Assembly (NCBI GenBank): GCA_039654915.1
Contig: CM077594.1
Location: 93,820,893 to 93,884,892, forward strand
Reading direction: 5' to 3'
Origin: Aquilaria yunnanensis
Taxonomy: Eukaryota > Streptophyta > Magnoliopsida > Malvales > Thymelaeaceae
DNA: 64,000 nucleotides
Shown: in pieces, positions 56,741-64,000 of the stretch
How the letters are laid out: every line of letters starts with the position of its first letter
How positions within the stretch are numbered: the first letter of the stretch is position 1
The notes under the pieces: model-generated
What the model was told of the DNA's origin: nothing
What the model saw: the letters and a program-made list of their open reading frames with translations, nothing else
The model's database searches: none
Position numbers and translations under genes: made by a program

Positions 56741-57373
56741 TCATGCTTAACAGGTTGATCCAGCAGAGGATTATACCTGCATCAGCTCTCTCAGACGACC
56801 TACGGACCGGATCCTCCACTTATCATCATGAGGACGATCGTAGCCAACAAGATGAGGATGATCAGCCCGGCACTGTATCCCATTGATTTTATATTAGACT
56901 TTTAGTTTTTTGTAATTAACTTTTTTCTATAAATTTTGATTATTGTTATGTATAGTGAATTATTGACTACTTTGATCAATTGTTATATAATAATATATAT
57001 ATATATATATATAATGCAATATAATATGTTTTTATTTGTGTATAAATTAATTTACTAAATTCTTTAACTTGTCACAAAATCGTAGGAACAATATTAATGT
57101 CAAAAAACCGTAAGAGGTCATGGGGTCACAAAACCGTAGGAAATACTTTTATCAAAAAAATGTATGAGTTAATGCATCTCAAAACTGTCGGATACACGGG
57201 GATCCACGGTCATCACAAAAGCGTAGGAGTAATTTACGCTTATTCGACAGTTTTTGTTTCCGATACTATTTTTTCCTATAGTTTTGTCCGATGATTTTAA
57301 TTGTAGGAAATGATCATTTTCTACGGTTTCCCTATATTTTTTCCTATCTCAAATGCATTGTTTTCTTGTAGTG

Positions 57374-57376
57374 ACA
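57374..57376. repeat. Right target-site duplication of the CACTA element
   Basis: ACA matches 53994-53996. Confidence 0.75.
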
Positions 57377-57690
57377 TGAGGGATTTCCTTTCACCCGATT
57401 GCTGTTTAGGGTTTTAAATTCCATTACTAAGTATCAAATTTTAAAAAATGAAGATATGAGAAGTTTCATGTACTTACCAGGTGTGATCTCTGTGACTTCA
57501 TGTTGGGAGAGAGGGAGAAAAAAATAGATGAAAAGAAAAAGAAAAAGGTGTTAGTTTGGCAACACAAACAAATTAAATGGTTATAATTGTTAATTTTCTT
57601 GCTAAAATTTATTAAAAGAGGAAATGCTATAAAAAATTTGAGACTCTCTAAAATGAAAAATGGTGCAAAGAATATGGACGGAGGAAATAT
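57377..57690. other. Spacer between the CACTA element and the MITE
   Basis: AT-rich with purine-rich runs near 57510-57550. No gene is seen. Confidence 0.5.
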
Positions 57691-57699
57691 TTATTTATA

Positions 57700-58158
57700 G
57701 GGAAAGTTACAAAAAACCCCCTGTGGTTTGGTCAAACCTACAGTTTACCTCCTCTATTTTGAGAAACCTACACTTTGCCTCCTATTTTTTTTTATACTGC
57801 CTGATAACAATTTCTGAAACTGTATTTAAACTGTATGGTAATAATGCTCTAGTAATTTCAAGATTTTTGATGTTTTTTTCACAGCCAACCAACCTTTAAA
57901 AAATATTGATATATAATTAAAGGTGGGAAAGTATATATACAGAAAGGGAAAGCTGATAGTTTAAAATGTCTATTAATTATAAAAAAATACTGGAAAGATT
58001 GAAATTACTGGAAGATGATTATCGTATAGTTTAAATACAGTTTCAGAAGTTATTATCAGGTAGTATAAAAAATATGGGGGGCAAAGTGTAGGTTTCTCAA
58101 AATAAAGGGGCAAACTGTAGGTTTGACTAAACCACAGGGGGGTTTTTGTAACTTTCCC
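57700..58158. mobile_element. Mutator-type MITE (459 bp)
   Basis: The ends are GGGAAAGTTAC and its reverse complement. The inverted repeats extend well over 100 bp on each side, covering ACCCCCCTGTGGTTTGGTCAAA, CCTACAGTTTGCC, TTTTGAGAAACCTACACTTTG and the TGCCTGATAACAA region with few mismatches. The perfect 9-bp duplication TTATTTATA flanks it at 57691-57699 and 58159-58167, a length typical of Mutator-like elements. The short AT-rich centre has no ORF. Confidence 0.9.
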
Positions 58159-58167
58159 TTATTTATA

Positions 58168-60183
58168 TAGTAAAAAATATTTTAGAGTTATGTCTGATGT
58201 CATCCCTCAAATCTTATCCTTGAGTTTTGGTAGGATGGTTTAAACCTATGCCTGACAACACCAGATACAAGATGAGTTTTTAGAATGGGATAAAAGTCAT
58301 CCCATCCTGTTGTCATCCCAACAATCAAACGAGCCCAAAGTCTATGCTTTCCTGCCTTTTATTTGAACTCCACAATCAATACAGTATTTTTCTTCAATTA
58401 TTTAACATTTACAAAATACTGTTTTATATTTATGACTAGAAAAATAATACTTCATTTGCCTTGTAAAAGTTATCCCCTTTATTATTCACAGTAATTAATT
58501 TATAATTTTATTTTTTTTAATTTTTTTTAAAAATATTAAAATTTTATATAAAAATGGTACCTTAAAATTTTTAGCTAATAAATGTACTTTTTTAAAAAAA
58601 TTTATAATATAAATTAATATGAATAGATTTAAGTTAAATTTTAGAAAAAACGGTTAAAGAGTCATCCTTTATAAAATGAATGGAGCAATGTTTTTAGTAT
58701 TCATTAACTGTGGAAAAATATTTACTTGGAAGATTGAGATTATACAATTTAAATAAGAATTTCAAAATCTTTTTTTTAATGATTAAAAAAAATAAGAAAA
58801 AATGTATATTTTGGGTAGCTGTAAAATCAACAATAGTCTCTTTACGCAAGCGGAGAGGCCAATATCTAACGGACATAAGTACTGCGTCCGACATATCACA
58901 TTTTAATTTTTTTTATATTATTGTTAGTCAGAACAAGATTTAAAAATTTTTATTTAGAAATTATATATATATATTTTTAATTGTAGATAAAAATTTTACA
59001 TTTATATATATCACAATATAAAAAAATATTAAAAAATTGCTATAAATAGTAAATATTGTATTCCCTTCATTCAACCAATGTTGCTCTATTTGATTTAAAA
59101 TAAAGATTAAGAAAGTGAAAAAAATTTATGTGTTATTTTCATTTTTCAACTTAAGTTTTTGCACATAAATCAAAAAATTGAAAAAGATGAATATAGAAAA
59201 GATAGTTTAAAAGGTGGTATATTAAAATGAGTTACTAAAATGTTTTAAAGAATTGAGGAGGCTAAAAAAAGAAAATTATCAAAGTCTCAGTGGTATAGGT
59301 GAACCTACATTTTTATTCCCCTGTTTGAAATAACCATACGTACCAAAAAGATAACTCTGTCATCGACCGATATGACAGGAAAACACAAAATACCTCTTTT
59401 TCCCTCCTAGCTTTATTCCCTAAAAGTTTTGACCCACCAACTCATACATTTAACTAGTAAGGCCCCGCCACTCTCCATCTTTCCCCATCCCCCTCTTCTT
59501 CCACCTTTGCTCCACCGAGACCTCAACTCTGCTATCATTTGCCGCTCCATAGACCGTGACCACCTCATCAACACCCGCGACGTTATAGTGTCTCATCCTG
59601 TGCCGCCATTCTCAAGCATTCCTAGCCATCAGCAACGCTGTATCGAGAATGGGAAAGGAGCACATCTCCTCTGCACCCATTGGTGAAAACAAGAAACCAG
59701 AGAGAATGAAAAAGCAAAATAATCAAGAACACCAAGCCACAAAAAGACTTGCGATGAACATAATCGACTCAAGGAACATGAAATCAAACTAATCACAGCC
59801 TTATGATGAGAGAAACCAAGGAGAATGCATGAACAAACTAATTGATGACCTTATGATGAGAAGCACAAAATCAACAGCATAATCAACTCAATCATCGACT
59901 CATTCAAGCTCACCACCCATCCTCGATACGGCTCGCCTTCCTCGATTGAATCAATTGCTTATGTGGGTATTAATGCCCGATTGCAAGTCTCTAGTTTAGA
60001 TCTGTTGCAAATTTTTTTCTAGTGTCTTGAATTTTTAACACCAGAGATGGGTTTCAAGTTTTGAATCTGGTTGATCGTACGCGATTTCCCTAGTTTGATT
60101 TGAATGGGTTTTAGTAACTTGGTTTTTTTTCAGATTAATTGTTTCTTCTGATGTTCATCATGTTCCTGGCTCATGAAGGAAAT
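58168..60183. other. AT-rich spacer, no gene recognised
   Basis: At about 58195-58340 a block ending CATCCCAACAATCAAACGAGCCC looks like one end of a common plant MITE class, without a visible partner. About 58430-59270 is extremely AT-rich. About 59430-59700 is pyrimidine-rich with a chance ORF. No supported gene. Confidence 0.5.
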
Positions 60184-60438
60184 TGACAGAACAAGAGGTA
60201 ATATAATGCTGGAAACTTTTGGAGTTCTTATTGAATTGAGATACGCCTAATATAGGCAGTACATGTTTTTGAACGTTAGAAACAAACTCACTAGAACTTA
60301 GGAACAAAGAAAACTGATTAACTAAAAAATAGGTTCTTTATTCTTATCCTGAACTAATCCTCCTAGTTTTCAGCAGCTGTATCTTCTCTGACTTCCACGT
60401 CAATGCTCTCTTGCCACATTGGATCACTGGCTTCAACA
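60184..60438 (-). repeat. Probable 3' LTR of the second copia element (about 255 bp)
   Basis: On the minus strand it begins TGTTGAAGCC at 60438, directly after the polypurine tract, and a TG on the plus strand at 60184 gives the opposite end. The inner boundary is well supported by the tract. The outer one is a guess, because the second LTR is outside the window. Confidence 0.55.
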
Positions 60439-63400
60439 CTCCCCCTTGAGCCAATGTTTAGTCTGTTTCGAAGATCTTCAAATTTTGCTAATGGTAGTGC
60501 TTTTGTAAACAAGTCAGCCATTTGATCTTCTGTTCTGCAAAACTTTACATCTACTTCTCCCTTGTTGACTAACTCCCTTATGTAGTTGTGCTTGATCTCA
60601 ATATGCTTTGTCCTCCCATGTAGAATAGGATTTCTGGTCATAGCTACTGCTGAAGCATTATCACAGAAAAGAGTAGTTGCTCCCAGTTGTTGTTGATCTA
60701 AATCATGTAACAGTCTTCTGAGCCAAACAATTTGGCATGCAGCAATATTGGTTGCAACATATTCTGCTTCTGTTGAGGATAAAGCAACTGTGCTTTGCTT
60801 CTTGGATAACCAGGATATAGGTCCAGAACCCAGGATAAAGCAATTTCCACTAGTGCTTCTCCTATCTTCTTGACTTCCAGCCCAGTCACTATCAGTATAA
60901 CCTTGTAGAATCATGTTTGCATCTTTCAAATACCAGATTCCATAATCTCTTGTTCCTGAAATATATCTAAGTATCCTTGTAGCTGCGCCATAGTGATGCC
61001 TTGTAGGACTTTGCATATATCTTGAAACAAGACTTACTGCAAACATAATGTCTGGTCAAGTATGAGACAGAAAAAGCAACTTCCCTACCAGACTCCTAAA
61101 CCTCCTTGAATCTGCCAATTCAGTTCCATCTTGTGCTTTAAGCTTTTCATTTGTATTCATCGGAGTAGTGACAGTTTTACAACTGTTCATGTTGAACTGT
61201 TTCAGAACATCATTAGCATACTTCTCCTGAGATATGAAGATACCATCTTTTGTCTGCTGAACTTCTAACCCAAGGAAATAACTGAGAGTTCCCATGTCTG
61301 TCATCTCGAATACCTCCATCATTGATCTTCTGAACTCCATGATGAGCTGAGGTGATGATCCTGTATATATCATGTCATCCACATATAGGCTTACCATGAT
61401 AAGATGATGTCCTGCCTTCTTCAAATATAAGGCGGGCTCATTGGGGCTCCTATGAAAGCCATGAATCTGGAAGAACTCATCTATTTTGCTGTACTATGCT
61501 CTAGGTGCCTGTTTCAGGCCATATAGAGCTTTCTTCAGTCTGTAGACCTTCCCTTCTTCTCCTGGTTTTACAAACCCTTGTGGTTGTTGTACATAAACTT
61601 CTTCCTTTAGTTCTCCATTGAGGAAGGCTGACTTCACATCAAATTGAAGAACTTTCCATTGATGCTTTGCTGCAACTGCAAGAATCAGTCTCACTGTTTC
61701 AAATCTAGCTACTGGTGAGAATGTTTCTTCAAAATCAATTCCTTGCTCCTGTGTGTATCCACGAGCCACTAACCTTGCCTTGTGTTTTTGAATTGTTCCA
61801 TCAGATTGATATTTAGTTTTAAAAATCCACTTCAAACTCACCACCTTCTTTCCTGGTGGTAAGTCAGTGATCTCCCAAGTGCCATTCCTTTCGATAGCTT
61901 CAATTTCTATTGTCATGGCTTCTTTCCAGATCTTACTTTCCATAGCTAGATGCACATCAGTTGGATCTCCTGCAAACATTGCATATGTTGAGGAGTAAAT
62001 TTCCGTTAAGGATCTTGTTTTAGCTCTGTCTGATGATCTTTCAGAATCTGTTGATGGTGTCCTCGCAGGAGTTTCCTCACTAGGTGCAGCTTCTGTCTCT
62101 GCTGAAGTAGCTTCTTCCTCAATGTCCACCTTTGTGACTTTCATTTTCTCCTCTTCCTTCCAGCTTAAGTTCTCATCAAACTTAACATCTCTGCTAATCA
62201 CAATACTTTTTGTTTCTGGATCAAACAGCCTGTATGCTTTTGAGTTTAAACTATACCCAACAAAGATGTATTTCTTAGACTTTTGATCCAGTTTATGTCT
62301 GCCTACAGGAATTAAGGCATAACATATGCATCCAAAAATTCTTAAATGAGCTACAGACGGCTTTGAGTCATACCAGGCTTCATAAGGTATCATGTTCCAT
62401 ACTGCCTTTGTTGGAGATAAGTTGAGTAGGTACACAGCAACAGCAATAGCTTCTGCCCAAAAAGCATTTGAGAGACCTTTAGTTTGCATCATAGCTCTTT
62501 CCATCTCCACTATTGTTCTATTCTTCCTTTCAGCAATATCATTTTGTTCTGGAGTGTATGGTGCTGTCAATTCTCTTCTGATGCCATGCTCATCACAGTA
62601 GTTGTTGAATTCTTTTGAGCAAAATTCACCTCCTCTGTCTGACCTCAGAGTCTTCATTGTCTGATTACATTGCTTTTCAACCAAAACTTTGAATTTTTTG
62701 AAGTGCTCAAAAGCTTCAGATTTATGACTAAGAAAATACACCCAACTCATTCTTGAAAAGTCATCAATAAATAACAGAAAGTACTTACTTCCAGCATGTG
62801 ATTCTGTTTTCATAGGTCCACAGATGTCAATGTGGACCAGTTCCAGCTTTTGACTTGCTCTTTTTGCTTTGCCTTTAGGAAAAGGTTTTCTTGTCTGTTT
62901 TCCCAGAGCACATCCCTCACACACCTTTTCCAGCTCTCCAATATTTGGTAGTCCTGTCACCATTTGTTTACTGGCCAAGAGTTTCAGACCTTGAATGTAG
63001 AGGTGTCCATATCTCTGATGCCATTTTTCTGAATCATCATTCTTAGTGCTTGTTAACAAGCACTTGTTTATGCTTTCAAACTCAACTGGGAACATTTTGT
63101 TGTCAGTCATAATGGACTCCAGCACCTTGTTGCCTGTACTAGTCTTGACACAGCACATGCCATTTTCAAATATGATTGTATAGCCATGTTCTACCAGCTG
63201 TCCAACACTGATAAGATTGTGTGCCAATCCTGGTGCATAGTGAACATCCCTAATTGTTCTTTCTTTGCCATTTGCATGTACTGACACATTGCCTCTTCCT
63301 TGAATTTGTACTTGCTTGTCGTTTCCAAGTCTGACCTGAGCCTTGTATGCTTCATCCAGCATTTTGAACTTGGTCTTGTCCCCAGTTAAATGGTTTGAAC

Positions 63401-63956
63401 ATGCACTGTCCAAATACCATATTTCTTTTTCAAGTGAAAGAGTCTCCTCACTGGTCATGAACAGATAATCTTCCCTGTCTTCTTCCTCTTGCGTGAATTT
63501 TGCCTGTTCATCTTTGCTCCAGCAGACGTCTTCTTTGTGTCCAAACTTTTTGCAATATGTGCATTGAATTGATCTGCCTCTCCCCCTTCCTCTGAAGGAG
63601 GTTCTTCCTCTTCCTCTGTATTGGGAGGATCTGCTCCTCTCCCCTTGAACTTCAAAAGCCTGCTCTTCCTCTCTTCCTGTTGTTCTATTGATCCTGGCCT
63701 CATGAGTCTGCAAGGATCCCATTAACTCATCAATTGAAAGTGTGGCAAGATCTTTTGCTTCTTCAATGGCAGCAACCACATGGTCAAACTTGGAGGTTAG
63801 GCTTCTGAGTATTTTTCCAACTACAGTTTCATCTGTGATGCTGTCACCATATGCTCTCATTTGACTAACTGTGGAAGAAATCCTTCCCAAGAAGTCTTGA
63901 ATAGACTCCCCATTTTTCATGAGAGCCGTTTCAAAGTCTCTTCTCAAAAGCTGCAA
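60363..63956 (-). pseudogene. Ty1/copia gag-pol with two nonsense codons, 5' part outside the window
   Basis: One minus-strand frame, also open towards 64000, broken by TAG at 61494-61496 and TGA at 61056-61058, with no frameshift. The gag end has a zinc knuckle, [14 protein letters not shown] (near 63540). The protease has [12 protein letters not shown] (near 63400), with Ala after the catalytic Asp-Ser where many copia proteases have Gly. The integrase has [16 protein letters not shown] and the catalytic set D in HIDICGPM, D in LRSDRGGEF and E in [10 protein letters not shown]. The reverse transcriptase has [15 protein letters not shown] and YVDD. RNase H has YTDSDWAGS, STEAEYVA and TEDQMADLFTKALP. 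The first stop falls in the RT just after GLKQAPRA, the second between RT and RNase H. The last 25 codons run into the LTR. Confidence 0.9.
60439..60450 (-). promoter_or_regulatory. Polypurine tract of the second copia element
   Basis: On the minus strand this reads CTCAAGGGGGAG, followed by TGTTGAAG. It lies inside the open frame that encodes the end of pol. Confidence 0.75.
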
Positions 63957-64000
63957 TTTGACTGTGATGACTCTTGCTGAGCCCTGGTACTCAGTCTTAA

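Larger units (their letters stand above)
53997..57373 (+). mobile_element. CACTA (En/Spm) element, internally degenerate
   Basis: The terminal inverted repeats are CACTACAAG at 53997-54005 and CTTGTAGTG at 57365-57373, with TSD ACA. Subterminal regions (about 54020-54250 and 57080-57350) contain many CGTAGGAAA-like motifs in both orientations, the usual transposase-binding arrangement. Remnants of two coding units lie inside on the plus strand (55069-55300 and 55560-56740). The central transposase core is absent, so the copy of 3.4 kb is non-autonomous. A TA dinucleotide run is present at about 55492-55512 and another at about 56992-57012. Confidence 0.85.
60184..64000 (-). mobile_element. 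Second Ty1/copia element, truncated by the window edge
   Basis: A minus-strand element with a probable 3' LTR at 60184-60438, a polypurine tract at 60439-60450 and gag-pol from about 60363 to beyond 64000. The 5' LTR, primer site and gag start lie outside the window. The short LTR overlaps the end of the coding frame. Two nonsense codons interrupt pol. Confidence 0.88.

Noticed and set aside
55492..57014. TA dinucleotide runs considered as functional sites
   Set aside because: Simple microsatellites, common in AT-rich plant DNA.
59429..59686. 85-codon plus-strand ORF in a pyrimidine-rich stretch
   Set aside because: Composition is low-complexity, with no homology that I recognise and no splice or promoter context.

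Overview
This is plant nuclear DNA, most likely from a eudicot with a repeat-rich genome. Nearly all recognisable coding sequence belongs to transposable elements, and no complete host gene was found. The plant assignment rests on the element families present (Tekay, Athila and Tat Ty3/gypsy lineages, Ty1/copia, CACTA, an L1-type LINE with an RNase H, MITEs), on LTR primer sites matching plant tRNAs, and on AT-rich spacer. The species cannot be named.

Layout. (1) 1-8361: a Tekay/Del-type chromovirus on the minus strand, with one uninterrupted 1677-aa gag-pol frame. Its 2.9-kb 5' LTR is complete, and 301 bp of the 3' LTR lie inside the window, identical to the matching part of the 5' LTR. (2) 8440-40259: a nest three elements deep. 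The outermost is an Athila-type element on the plus strand (1368-bp LTRs, TSD TGCAT) with a single-frame gag-pol broken by four nonsense codons and an env-like ORF. A Tat-type element on the minus strand sits in it at 15527-34831 (878-bp LTRs, TSD GTGGG), with decayed gag-pol and a spliced antisense gene. That in turn holds a Ty1/copia element at 20122-28645 (1.4-1.5-kb LTRs, TSD GCTTT). LTR divergence counted by eye falls inward (27, then 8, then 2 substitutions), as the nesting order requires. (3) 40265-60183: AT-rich spacer holding a decayed LINE (41130-43197), a CACTA-like end pair (48873-50225), a probable solo LTR (50469-52024), a GGTATACC-rich inverted repeat (about 52735-53330), a CACTA element with TSD ACA (53997-57373) and a Mutator-type MITE with a 9-bp TSD (57700-58158). 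A few exon-like pieces may be host sequence. (4) 60184-64000: a second Ty1/copia element on the minus strand, cut by the window edge, with two nonsense codons.

How the parts work together. Each LTR element carries its own promoter, tRNA primer site, gag-pol and polypurine tract. The most unusual points are: a perfect 14-bp CG palindrome repeated both in the Athila LTR upstream of its TATA box and inside the element upstream of the env-like ORF; a four-exon antisense gene with its own TATA box inside the Tat element; and an AGCT array with a 10-bp period in the copia LTR that differs by 71 + 10 bp between the two LTRs of one element. All divergence figures are eye counts, not alignments.
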